A stretch of 64,000 nucleotides of DNA from Onchocerca lupi (lineage: Eukaryota > Nematoda > Chromadorea > Rhabditida > Onchocercidae): the NCBI GenBank assembly GCA_028564675.1, contig JAOVVO010000331.1:21009-85008 (forward strand), given 5' to 3'. Below are positions 27,401 through 39,891 of this stretch, piece after piece (the stretch's first letter is position 1; each line of letters starts with the position of its first letter). The position numbers and the translations under genes are program-made. The notes under the pieces were generated by a model. That model saw nothing but the letters and a program-made list of their open reading frames with translations, did not search any database and had not been told where the DNA came from.

Positions 27401-30400
27401 TTAATCACTTTCATGTTTTATCGCTAAACAAAAATCTTTAATTACAGATTCATTTGATTTTTTGATTTAATATTTACGGATAGAAGAAATTTTGTTGAGA
27501 TGTGAAATTTTTCAGTTACCTCCGAGTGCAGATAACACCGATCAGATATTTCCGACAGATGAAGAATCAAAAGAACTAGAACAAGATATTTCAGCCTTGG
27601 AAATGCTTGCTCTTGAAACACCAGAGTTACCAATACCGTTAACAAATGCTGATATTTCATCTATCGAAATTGCTACAATTCGTAGGCATCAACAAAATCG
27701 TGAAAAGCCTCTACAAACATTTGAGGTAAATGAAATAAACTGAACTTTTTGCTCCTAAAATCAGGAATTTAGAAATGGTTGATGAGTTGGAGAGGAAGTT
27801 CTTCATTTAAAAATTTTGCTATACGAACGAAAAAAAAAAAGAAAGAATTAAAAGATCAAAATTGAATGTTTCAATTTTCTTTTTCAAAAGAATTTTATGA
27901 AACTGTTGATTAACTCGCTGCATATAACCTTACAGATGAATAATACATGAATTGCATTTGAGGATTTTGTATTGCAACTGGGAAATATTGAAAATTGTAT
28001 GCAGTGGTCAGATCACTTCAATTTTTATATTCTCTGGCGTTTTTATGTTATCTTCATGTTTTCCAAAATATTTCGGAAATAAGTTGAAGCTGAAAAAAAA
28101 AAAAAAAAGACATCACAATCAGAAAAAATTTAAAAAAAAAGTGTAAATTTGCAGCAGTTTCGAAGCGCAGTCTTAACGAATCAACTCTCTACTGTTAGAT
28201 GGACGGGTCGCTGCGTACCAGAAAGACGCGGATTTGATTTCAACCGGAAATATCGCGGCAAAACTGTTGCAATTGAAGTATAATTATTTTGCTAAACAAT
28301 AAACACTGTTTGATTGGAATTCAACGATTCAACCGAAAATTTCTTTTTTTCAAGTTATGCGAAAGACCCTGTGGTCCTGCTCACGAAATTGATGATATGT
28401 TACGGCAAATTGTCCGTGACGGTGCACGGTTGGATATACCGGACGACGTGAGAGGGCGAATTCCGCTACATTTTGCTATATCTTGCGAATTTTGGTGTCG
28501 GGTTAAGACTCTTCTACATTTAAGGTCGGTTTAAGCAAAAATTTTATACGAAAGAGATATTCGACATCTCATCACTTTAGGGAATACCAACAATTGAATA
28601 GCAAGTTTCATTGTGGACTGGAAAGCATTGCTAGCCTTTCACAAGTTAAATTCATGAATATACCTGGCTTATAGTAATTTTCAATTTAGAATGTGATTTG
28701 ATTTGAGATATACAAACCTAGAATAGTTATGCTTTATATATATTTGAATCCCAGTAATAATAAGATGTCATTTAGATTTCATTTTATGCAAAATTGTTCC
28801 AGTCATCAGTAAATACCGAAAATCGTTTAGATCACCAATAAATACTGAAGATAAAGACAAGAAGACACCGTTACATTTGGCGGTTCTCACTCGTACGCCA
28901 AATTTCGAAGTGACGAAGACGATTTATCTGCTTCTTGAGTATGGTGCTGATGTTAATGAAGTGATTAAGAAAATAGCACCATTACGAAACAGGTGACCTT
29001 ATACGTTTAATTTAGATACAGGATCTCTTTGTAAAATTTCAAATTTTGGAATTTAAACGAATTTAAAGTCTTAAAAGGTTTGGTGGAGAAAATGAAAAAA
29101 GGAATTTTTTTTATGTCTCGAATCTATTAATGATTTACCAGTCTTATCTATTTAATTTTATTTTTCCTTCATTTTAAGATATCTGTCAAATCTTATCGAA
29201 CATCAACAGCGTCTTTCAGAGGCTTTTAATGAGGCGAGGATGAAAACTTTGGTGTAAGTTACTAAATAGTATTGAACAAATATTCGGACTTTTGAAATTA
29301 CTTTTGATCTCTGTTGGCTTTTCCAACAGTTGGAAAAAATAAGAAATGACGTAGTTCTTTTGACGAAGAGAGCAAAGGAAGAAAAAAATTAGGGAAGTAA
29401 GAAAAAAAATTCATTTTTCTACGAACTGATATTTATCTTATTGCAACAAACAGAAGTTCGAGGGAGAGGTGCACGTCATTGGACAATTATAAATTGATAT
29501 TCAAAATAATATTTTAATTTAATGGTTCAAATAATTTTTATAATTATTTTTTGATCCTATCCACACTATATTCAATATATTATATGAAAAGTACATGAAT
29601 CCAATCTTTAAAATATGGCTTTGAAGGTTTAGAAAATATTTGAAACTTCATTATGCAGCATATATTGAAAGAAGAAGACTATAATTTAAATATTCAGTTA
29701 GATGGATTGTTGAAATAATACCAAAATATTACGACAGCATCAGTCGACTCTAGAGCTTATTTTATATTCCGGGAATTTACGGAATGTAGTTTTCTACTCC
29801 ATCCTTCAATCCTTCAAACTATGCATTCTATTTCCAATAATCAATCAAGTAGTCGATAGCTGCGACGCAATCAACGTATTTTAATGGATGAAAATGAAGG
29901 GGGAGAATATTATTGAATTTTTAGCTAGAAAAAGATGTGAAAGGATTGGGAGGAGAATTGATGTAATTCGTTTTAAAAAATTTGAGATTATAACGGATAT
30001 TAAAAGCAGACATGTAACAGAAGAAAAGCCTGTGATAACCTTTCTTTAGAAAGGTCAGAAAATTAATTTTTGAATTCATTTTCTTGACGATTTCTGGATT
30101 AGTAATCAAAGAATATGATTGGTAAGTCAAAAAATTTACTAGATAATTTGTTATTGTTGCAGAAGTTTGTATTACTTAATTATATTCTGTTTTAATTTAA
30201 TATTCCGAAAATGGTAATAATACAGGATGAAAAGTTTCGCGCTTTCTCTTTCACTAGAATTTTATGGATATAGCGATATTTTGCAATTGCTTTGAATAGT
30301 CGTTATATATGCTTGAAAATCATTCAAGAAGAATGAAATTATACGAACATCCGGATTATGTTCTTTGATCTTACTGGATACATCTGTAAGGTTATTAAAA

Positions 30401-30964
30401 ATAAAATTATCGACAATGAATTAACATTATGGAAAGCGAAAAATTTATGCGATCGTAATCTTTTAGTTTAATAATTGAGAAAAATAGCTAAGGCTTAAGC
30501 ATAAAATTATTTGAGATAGCACATTTCATTAACTGGACATCTTTTCGTCTGATTTTCTTTTATATCAAAATACGGGTCATTTTTCTTTTTTTCTTTTTTC
30601 TTTTTTTTTTTTCATCCCATTTTTTCAGTTTATTAAACTTTTGTTGAAAATATGTCATAAGTTATGAGAAAATAGAATACTGTGAATTCCAGAAAGTAGA
30701 ATTAAAATTCTATTTTTTTTTTTTTTTTCACCTTAAACTAATCTATAAATCGACCCTAATCTATAATGATTAGGGTAGATTTATAGTTTAGTTTAAAGTA
30801 AAAATAATGATGATAATAATAAAGATAATAATATAATATTAATAACGACGATAATAATAAAACAGAATAGTTATGATTCAGAGGAAAAAATGAATGTGAT
30901 AATTTTGAAATAAATTTTTAATCAAATATGTTCAATCAACTATTCGAAATAATTGAATTAATAG

Positions 30965-30995
<31 letters not shown>

Positions 30996-33854
30996 AAAGA
31001 AAGAAGATGGTAAATAGTTGATGATGTAAAAGTGTGGTTAGTTTTTCCATACATAGACGATGCATACATATATACATAACATGCATACATGCACAGAAAC
31101 ATGCACATGCATGCATGCATGTGCATGAATTGATATGAAATAGAGGATATGCTTGAGATGTGCAACATTGATGAAAAAAATTAACATTTTAGCATTTCGA
31201 AAGCTTAATTACGCTTTTTAATTTATTTTTTGTTCCTTTTTAGTTTTTTTTTTTTTTTTTAGTTCTATATTTGATGATAATTAGCATGAGATAGGTCATT
31301 TTATGATGTAATCAAGATTTAATCAAGGTCATTTTTATTGTCTTTTGCTTTTTTTTTCTTCAATTATTTAATTAAATCAAGATAAACGTGCTCATTTTTG
31401 AAAATTTGATAAAATTAATTAACTTACAAAATGTATATATATCAGTAAATGTGGTTGTTCTCTGATAAATTTGTTTGTAAAAGAATTTTTCTTTTTTTTC
31501 TCCATGTCTTTCTTATTTTTCTCCGAATTTCTTTTTCTTTTTTTTTTTTTTTTTTTTTTTTTGCATCTTAGCAAACCAGTCAACTTTTACGAAAAGATTT
31601 TCGATATTTATCGTTTGTTTTCATGATATATTTTCTTTTTTTAAATTTTATGTTTTAGCATAATTTTTAAACATTTGTCCGATTAACGAAAAAAAAGTTG
31701 AATTATTGGAAAATTTCGAAATTACAAATGGAATGAAATCTGCTACATTTGTCGAGGAAAAAAAAAAAACTTAAAAATTTGCGACATAATTTAATCGCAA
31801 ATCTATCGATGCCTCGATTGTATATCATCCGGATGTAATCTTTCAGTATATCAATTAATAAAATTAAATTGATATACCGGAATAAGAAAAGTAATGTAAA
31901 GAGTGATAAAAAAGGAAAGATGAGATGAATTCAGATTTTTTTCTGTTTTACGATTTTCTGAAATTTTATTTGTGAATATTCGAAGACGACGAGAGTTTGG
32001 AATTTTACCAAGATAGATTCTTGTTTGCTATGAGTTCGAATAATAGTAAACATGTGAAATGTCAAAAAATTTTTCGTATCAAAAATATGTGATGTAACAA
32101 TTTGACGTTTTTTCAAACGTTTCGACTTTAACAATTTGACGTTTTTTCTTCAATTAATTGGCATAATACCGTATTTTTCGACAGAATATCTCCCTAAATT
32201 AGAAACTGATAAGCAAATGGAATATTTTTGTTATTTTTTTCGTGAAACTTTTCAAAAGTTCATTTGCATCTCTATTCCTCTATCCGACTGATTTAGGACC
32301 AGTTGGAGATATTATTTGGCTTATCATGATTTGCTGATCTGTTTCTTGATATCAGAAAATCTAATCATGACATGACGTTGGTTGTCACTCAAATCATTCG
32401 AGAACTTCATAGAATTCGAAATTTTCTTTTTTTTTTACTCACTAAATTACTGTAATGTTTTTTGGACTAGCTTCATTGATTGATTGAAAGAGGATGAGAT
32501 ATCAACTAAAAAGTAAAAAAAAGAAGAAAAAAGAAAATGAAAAAAATTCCAAATTTTCGAGCGTTTCATAATTTCGGTGTAAAACATCTTTAATCGCAAA
32601 CTTTCTACTGTTATAAGCGTACGCTGTAAGTAATTTGAATATTATTATTTGTGCACAAATATACATCCAATTCTGAAAGTTTAAAAAAAAATTTAAAAAA
32701 TGATTTTTCGAGAAATTAGCTTATATAAATGTTTAAATTGAATAGTTTTTTGATTTGCATAATTTTTTTCAGAGATATAACAGTAAAACGAATACTTCTT
32801 CCGGTAACGGTACGGGCAATGTGGGAATTTGAATCAACAAATTGGACAACTGAAATTGGCTTTAATCATGAAACATTTATGTTTCCTAATGATCGCTATG
32901 CATATATGATATTACTTGCTGTTTTCGATTATCGTAGCGCACGATATGTACGAAATATTTTTTACTTTTTTTTTTTTCTGAAATTTCTAAAATTATTGAT
33001 TATTTAGATCAAAATATTCTATTAGATTACAGTAATCCAACTTTCAAATCACATTAGATTACAGTAGTCTAATTTTTAATTTAGAACATTTCATATATAT
33101 TTCTTTGTTTCATAATAATTCATTTATTATTTTTACAAATTTTATAAATTCATTTTTCAAAATTTAATATAAATTACGGAAATTTAATTTGAGAAACAAT
33201 ACTAGATTAATATTAAATGAACTAAAGTCAATTCGTACCATAGAATGGCTGATAGTTTAAAATAAAATTCTATCCTTTAATTCACATTAAATTTGATTTA
33301 TTGCTTATTGAAATATTTTAAGTTGATTCTCTTTTTTTTTTTTTTTTTTTAATTTTAAAACTTTTACGTAGAAAATTGCAGTGGCGTGTACGAATGTGGG
33401 GTGAAAGTCCGTTCGATGATGTACGAATGAATGATGCTACAGTAGAACCACTTACCAATAATCCGAAAGGTTTCATTTATGTAACTTCGCTGATCAATGG
33501 TTGGAATAGGCTAAAAATCAAATTTCAACCGTACGTTAAAAAAAAGAAATGGCTAATGATGGCACAGGTAAACATAATTTTCTTTTACGAATGAAAAAGA
33601 ATGATAACTATACAAATTATAATTTATGGATTTAAGCATTTCCTCTTATTCCTCCTAGTTGAATGTCATAAACATCTTATCCTCAAAATTGCACAATATT
33701 ACTGCTGATCTTGATCTAGATTTATTATAATACAAAATATTTATGAATTTTTTTACAGGTATTACTTGTACAGTTACACAAACCTGCTTCGTATATACCA
33801 AGACCCGCGCTTGAAGTAGCTCCTGAAAGTGGTACCGATTGGAGGCATGATTGA
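24500..33854 (+). CDS. Chromodomain plus ankyrin-repeat nuclear protein (MPP8-like layout)
   Basis: Likely a reader of methylated histone lysine, by analogy with chromodomain proteins. Exons: 24500-24595, 24931-25152, 25282-25446, 25867-26016, 26254-26352, 26546-26818, 27004-27357, 27516-27725, 28155-28277, 28355-28524, 28831-28992, 29179-29253, 32773-32947, 33382-33567, 33759-33854; phases agree throughout, giving 851 residues. The chromodomain spans about residues 31-82 (YAVEKIVGIKIGE, YKVRWKGF, DTWEPIENL); Tyr31 and the Trp and Phe of RWKGF can form the aromatic cage. Residues 210-520 are low-complexity, with basic RG-rich blocks (GRGKGESRGRGRRRK) alternating with acidic ones. Two ankyrin-like units lie at 580-665 (GRIPLHFAI; KTPLHLAVL, LLLEYGADVN). 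I do not recognise the C-terminal 150 residues (MWEFESTNW, YWRVRMWGESPFDD). Intron 12 is 3.5 kb. The layout and length resemble vertebrate MPHOSPH8, but orthology is not shown by what I can see. Confidence 0.85.
30732..30798. repeat. Short foldback hairpin
   Basis: The left arm starting CTTAAACTAATCTATAAATC is the near-exact reverse complement of the right arm ending AGTTTAGTTTAAAG. About 28 of 31 positions pair around a six-base loop (TATAAT). It is intronic in the chromodomain gene, on either strand. Confidence 0.9.
31100..31127. repeat. Perfect 28-bp palindrome of alternating purine/pyrimidine
   Basis: The 28 bases are identical to their own reverse complement and alternate pyrimidine-purine throughout, centred on GCATGCATGC. 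The neighbouring bases from about 31060 continue in ATGC-rich vein. GCATG occurs several times on the transcribed strand. Confidence 0.95.
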
Positions 33855-34526
33855 AAAAAATTGTTATAATTTTTTTTAGGATTTATTCAGGGTTCCGGTT
33901 AGGTCCAGTTTATTTTGTTTGTACTTAATTTTTTTTTTCCTTTTTCTTGTTCATTATATATATATATATATATTTATTCAAATATTCCAAATGTGAATTT
34001 TAATAGGCTTCGAGTAGGATTGGAATTTTCGTCCAATATGCCATTATGCAACTTGAAGCAAACATTTTTAGTAACTTCCGAGATTACCCAAAAAATATTT
34101 TAGGGTGATCTTGGAAATTACTAAAAATCTAATAAATGATTATGTGCTGATTATTTAAAAAATTATTATCTATTAACATTTGATTTTAAAATTAAACCAG
34201 TGCGGTTTTAAAATTAATGAAATTTAAATTCAACACGGTTCAAAAATATTGTTTGCTTGTTATCAAAAATTTTACTCTTCTATTGATGTAATTTTACCGT
34301 ACCGAATATGTTTTAATATCGATAATACAATTCGTTCATAGAATTTATAAATTAACACAACTTGAGTTCAATGAAAAAAATTACTTTTATTTATTAAAGT
34401 CAGGCATGCAAATATTTAATATTGATTTTGGAACTCAGCATATCATAGATAAGAATAAAATCAACTTTAACTGAGTCTTTGAAAAATTTTAATGTTTTCT
34501 ATATCTTTTTATGGGCTATACAAACA
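33855..34526. other. Convergent intergenic region
   Basis: The chromodomain gene and CWF19L1 end towards each other here, so the 0.67 kb should hold both 3' UTRs. A (TA)n run lies at 33955-33973. Nothing else is recognised. Confidence 0.7.
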
Positions 34527-37500
34527 TCATTCATCATCAGCATCTGTGAAATCATACGGTTTGAAGATTTGCTTCAAATTATCTACCAGTTTTGCTTGTT
34601 CACTTTTCTCCAACTCGCACTGGCGCCAGTCAACTTTTTCTTCACAATCCAACAAAGCCGCTTCAGCCAAAACCTATAATCCAGTTTTTAATAAATGAGA
34701 AATGGAAACATTCTATCCAGAAATTTTTAATTCTGCTTTTTTCTAATCAGCAAAATCAGCATACTGCGAATAACATACAATAAAACTTTCTTACTCCAAC
34801 ACGAGGTGCCCATTTCTAACAGAAATGTCCATTTTTCATGGACCTGTGAACGCCATTTTTTATTTCGATGAAAAAAGTTATGCTACTTTAGAATATCATC
34901 CAGCAACTTGGTCTACTATGTTTTGCCATTATTACTATAACTTTAAATCTACGCAACACTAAATATAGAGTCATGCTGTCAAATAGTTTGTCATCTATAT
35001 AATTTTCTTAGGAAGTTCTCTCAGTCACAGTCTTTCCCACATCATATGTATGTTATACTATTCTCAAATTGTATACATTAAAACTTAAAAAGATAGCAAC
35101 TTAGGACATCCATGAATCAGATAAACTTACTTCTCGTCCGAACTGCAATGGAAAATCGACCATTTTTAATGCATAAAGTCGACTGCCATCCGGAAGCTCG
35201 ACAAGGAAATATGGACAACCTTCATTTACTGTGTCCCAAATCTGGCAAACGTACATTTTTAAAAAATACTTTTGCATAGAAAAATATGTTGTCAAAAAGA
35301 TGCATACAGTGTTATTACCGCATGGAGAATAATTTTTAGAAAAAACTAAAAGTTCACTTCTTCTTCCTCTTTGAGAAATATCATTTCTATGTTTTTTATT
35401 TGGGCAGCATTCAGAAATGAACTTCGTAAAGCCCTCGAACAAGTTTTCGGCACCGGCACAACTTGTATCTGTAATATGCTTTCTTTGTTAATCATAATAA
35501 CGCAAATTTATCGAAGGGAAAAGAAAAATACGTGAAATTTGAAATGATTCATTGGTTTCAGAAAAACAAATAAACAAATTATTTACATCAATTTTTATTT
35601 GTCTCAATATTATCATAGTATCAGGAATTTAACTAGATTATTTTCTCCCTTTAAGATGGTATGATTTAAGAAGTAAAAGAGCTGCAGGATGTATTATTAG
35701 GAATAAAGATAAAGAAGAGTTTGGACTCGGTAAGAAATGAACCTGCAAATGCTGCGTCTTATAATTCCGTTCGAAAAATACCGGCAATTTGCCCTGCTTA
35801 TTGAACATAAGCGTTAGCGCATCTTTGTATTTTTTGATGTCATCTCGAACTGCTTGAGGAGCTGCGACAATTGATTGTATATGACCTATAAAATGAGAAC
35901 ATTACTATTATGTTGAATATTCGAATTATTAGCAAGAAAAATTGATTTTTAAGAATTTAACGGGAGAAAATTTTTGGAATAATATGAAGAATTTATTCAC
36001 TCAATTAAGTAAAAACTAACCGATCGATAAAATCATTACATGGTCATCTACAAGCGGACCTTTCGGCATTGCTAAGTAACACTCATCAGCTACAGATATT
36101 ACCAAATACTGCTCCGCATCCACGTTTGACAGGCAGAACCAACAAGGCTGCTGAATTCGTGGTTCTCGAGAAGAAGATTCTAAGAATTTGATAATATGAA
36201 AATTTTTAATAATCGACAACTTGATTAAAATCAGAATGTTTTGATAACAAACATCGCAAAAGTTCTTAAAGTGATGATAACTTTATCCGGAAAATTCATT
36301 ACCTAATGTAATGATTACTTATAGTTACAATATAAAGCTTTTTGAACTTTTTCTACTAAAAAAAAATAGTTAAAATTCTATATAAAAATGCCAACTTAAG
36401 ATTTTAATTGAGAATTTTCACTTTCATTCGTTTCGAGATTGAAAAAACTACGTTTAAAAAAGTTCTTTTCCTAAACGTACCATTCTTTCTCCGTCGTTTA
36501 CCGCCATGATCAACAGTATCCTCAACTTCAGCTGACATATCAAAGAAATACTGTTCCTTCGAATCCTCTTGTTTTTTCCTTTTTTCTCTTTCGCTAAATA
36601 AAATTTTTGCAACTTTCCAAATTTTAATGGTCATTATATTTGCATATAGGATCGGCAAACACAATATATCACCACCTTAGTGCAATTGCATTTGACAGTA
36701 TATTTGAATATCGCCGGAATGTATCACATTTTGAAATGCAATAATTAAAAATAGATGTTTGATTCTGAAGTCCAAAATAATATGAACTATTTAATTGTTC
36801 TATTAATGACCATTCAATAATTTACGTTCTAAATTTTTTGAAAAAAAGAAATTGAATCATACTCTAAGATCATTCGTGCTAGAATTTCCATATATGGAAA
36901 TTCGGTAGCATTATTTGGTTGTGCTGTAAGTTCAGCTCTTGATAACTTCCGCATAGGAGTTATTGAGAAAGCATAAAGCCATTTATCCTTTTCCGGATTA
37001 TTTACTGCAGCTAAACCAATAAAACGTGTAACGTGCTGAGCGGCTTCTTGCAAAACTCGATGATTCCTAAAATTTTTTTTCTATTTAGATTCCTTCCCAA
37101 AATTCAACATTCAACAAAGAGTGTTCCAAATGATTCAAAGATATCCTCTTGTTTGTATATATTGCTTGATTGTAATTTATTTAGCAATTTTGTGGATGCA
37201 AAAAAAAAGACAGAAAAAACTTTTGCACATTTACAGTAAAGAAATGAACAACAAATAAACTGAGAAATTATCACTATTTCAATTTCAAGATTTCAAAAGA
37301 AAATTACAAACCTATACGGTGTTCTTTCATAATGTGTACCCATTCCAGCAAAATGATAGCGGGGTTTTAAGCCTGCTGCAAGTTGTGATAAAATGCAACT
37401 TCCTTCAACATCCACTTTTGGACAATTTGTAGAAAATTTTGAAATCTGAAACTTGCAAGATGCGAAACCATGTCGATAAGTTCGTTGTTGAACACAAAAA

Positions 37501-39137
37501 TTTAAGAATTGATGCATAACAAGTAATTATATAAATTCGTACCCCAGCAGGCCACATAGATGTAAGCAAAAGATCAAGTCCCAAATATCCAGTACTTGCA
37601 TTCACAAACTTTAGCAATTCACTAACATCATTCTGGTTGAACTGCAAGATATTATGAATGTAACAAACTATTTAATTGTTTCAAAAACAAATTATCTAAT
37701 TAATTAGAAAATAAACTTTTCAAACTAAGTAAATAAATTTAGCGAAAAGAGAAACGAAGAGATAAAAGAACGAACAATTATTTTAAACCATTATTTCTTA
37801 ATATTTTATTGTATCCGTAATGCAAATTACTTTCAAAAATTTCCAAAATAAATTTAAAAAAAATGTTACCTGGAAAGGCAAGGCTTGTGAACCCTCAATT
37901 CCACTTACATATGCTACTTGAAGACCACCTGTTGTATTTAATATACCTCTTTTTCCAAGATATGTTAGATTTGTAGAGAATTCGACACCATCTTCCGGAT
38001 AAAATCGTGATGTTGACGGACAACATGATCCTGTTTATGACTATCAGTAGTTTCTCAACAAAATTCATCACACAATTTTCGAAATTTGAATTTCAAATCT
38101 TCTTGGAAAACCATTAAATTCAAAACAGAAATGATTCATTATCTACCTTTCTCTTGATATTTTTCTTTGATAGGAAATGAAGTCCAACAGTTATTTATAG
38201 ATATCACTAAAGTCAATTCCCCATTTATTTTTCTCTTACCGATGGCTTAGTAAAAGATGAAGTATTACATTCAATAACAACTTCTACCGCACCTAACAGA
38301 GAAATAATGAGTTTCGTGATTATAACCATTTAATCCATTTTTTGCATAGATTGTATACGGTAGCCAATATATCAGAAGTTAAAAGTTTGGAATTTGTAAA
38401 AAAAAGTTTTGAAAGAACCTAAAATATAAGTAGAGATGGGCATTTTGACAAAACCATTGATAATTCGTTCGTTTGACTCATTATCTGGACCGAAAAATTC
38501 GCCAACGCAAAAAAGCATATCAAATGGACCATTCTATAATTAAATCAAATAATTCTAAGCATTACTTCCCATTATAAATTATTTTGTGAATAATTAAGTT
38601 GCAAATATCCCACATACTTTCGAAATTTTTCCGTTTACTTCTACAGTTTCATACATAATAAAGAAAAGATGATAGCTTCTAGCAATATTATCATTTTCAA
38701 GAGAACATTAGTTCAGTTAGGGAATTATTCCAAAATATTTACAAACTTATACAACATATAACAATTAATTCCATTGAAACAATAATCGAATTTTTACTTT
38801 TTTCTTTCAATTTTCCAGTGACCATTTTTAGCAATCTAACTTCACTAAAAAATTGCTGATAAAAAATATGAATATTATTTGCAACAGAGTACAATGTCTA
38901 TTTGTAACTGGCTCGATCGACGGACAAGAATCTTCGTTTACCTTGTTAAGACATAGTTAAAGGTAAAACAGAATAAATGACTCCAATAAGAGTAAGGAAT
39001 ATGAAACATAATAACCTTTATATGACAATTATATGAAAATTTACTTTTTTATTGACAGCGTCCACTCGTTTTAGCAATGAATCGAATTGTCCGTTTACAT
39101 CACCACAAACAAGAATTTTCAGCGATGATTCAGGCAT
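34527..39137 (-). CDS. CWF19L1: CWF19-like protein 1 (Drn1/CwfJ family)
   Basis: Spliceosome-associated protein linked to lariat-intron turnover (Drn1 in yeast, which partners the debranching enzyme). Exons: 39137-39045, 38533-38419, 38030-37870, 37641-37543, 37445-37312, 37066-36863, 36593-36481, 36179-36021, 35885-35743, 35468-35358, 35241-35131, 34673-34527; 529 residues in phase, close to the human length. The N-terminal metallophosphatase-like half has LKILVCGDVNGQFDSLLKRV and MLFCVGEFFG, then LTYLGKRGI, LLLTSMWP and LKPRYHFAGMGTHYERTPYR. The C-terminal half has the CwfJ_C_1 signature PCWFCLSNVDAEQYLVIS with DDHVMILSIGH and FERNYKTQHLQ, and the CwfJ_C_2 signature FPLQFGREV, DWRQCELEKSEQ and the terminal KPYDFTDADDE. 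As in animal CWF19L1, the N-terminal half lacks most metal-binding residues of active phosphatases. It sits 0.75 kb downstream of GPATCH11 on the same strand. Confidence 0.95.
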
Positions 39138-39891
39138 TCTTCGAATTTCCAAGGCGGAAACTTAAAAAATCTATTACTTCTAAAAATCCATTGAATTATT
39201 CGCATCCACCCCTGATTCCAACTTTCTTGTATCAAATATTGGAAGATATTTCCTTTTCTTTCTTTTTTTTTTTTTTAAATTACCTAACCGCCAAGACGGA
39301 AAAAGACTTAACTAAAAAAAAAAATTCTAAGATTGCATTCAGTTATAAAAAAGCATTTTTTAGTTTCCACCATATTTTCTTTCCCACTTATTTCGTCCTC
39401 TACATAGCTTTTCTGACTGAAAACAAAAACTTTCCTTTTTCCAAGTAAACAATGCGAATATTTTCATCATTATCACTAGAATGTCTTAAAATATAGCAAT
39501 GACTTCTAAGACGGAATATCTCGCAGTATATACAAAAAAAAAGCAGAAAACAAACAAGATAAATTTATTTATAAATAAGACCTATAAAATATAACATCTT
39601 TTAATGCTCTACATTAGGTAACTATAAAATAAAACGTAGAAAAATCAATAGTTAACACAGTGACATATGTACATCATTATATAAATTCTGCAAATTTTAA
39701 GCAAATGAAAAAATATTATCAAGTATTAATCGATAAAATCTAGAACAACAAGTTGATCAATATTTGCAAATGGTTTTTTTATTGTCAAAAAATGAATCGA
39801 TCTATAATGAATTAATCACTTAATTCTAGAAACCAATAAAATTCTTTCGAGGAATTGAAAAAGTAAGGCGACATCTCTAACTATTTTCATT
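39138..39891. other. Spacer between GPATCH11 and CWF19L1
   Basis: This 0.75 kb spacer lies between two minus-strand genes. The open plus-strand frame that runs across it from 39077 overlaps CWF19L1 exon 1 in antisense and is otherwise low-complexity. A weak acceptor-like TTTTTTAAG lies about 30 bases before the CWF19L1 start. No further gene is seen. Confidence 0.65.

Larger units (their letters stand above)
29254..32772 (+). other. Large intron of the chromodomain gene
   Basis: This 3.5 kb interval separates exons 12 and 13, whose phases fit (GT joined to A gives a Val codon). No exon is evident inside. It holds a foldback hairpin (30732-30798), a perfect 28-bp palindrome (31100-31127), AT microsatellites around 30800-30860 and several long T runs. 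An unannotated nested gene or a gene boundary cannot be excluded. Confidence 0.6.

Noticed and set aside
27442..27660. A minus-strand frame over exon 8 of the chromodomain gene
   Set aside because: It is a shadow of the well-supported plus-strand exon 27516-27725.
39077..39448. A plus-strand open frame of over 100 codons
   Set aside because: It is antisense to CWF19L1 exon 1 and then runs through low-complexity T/A sequence. It has no family resemblance.
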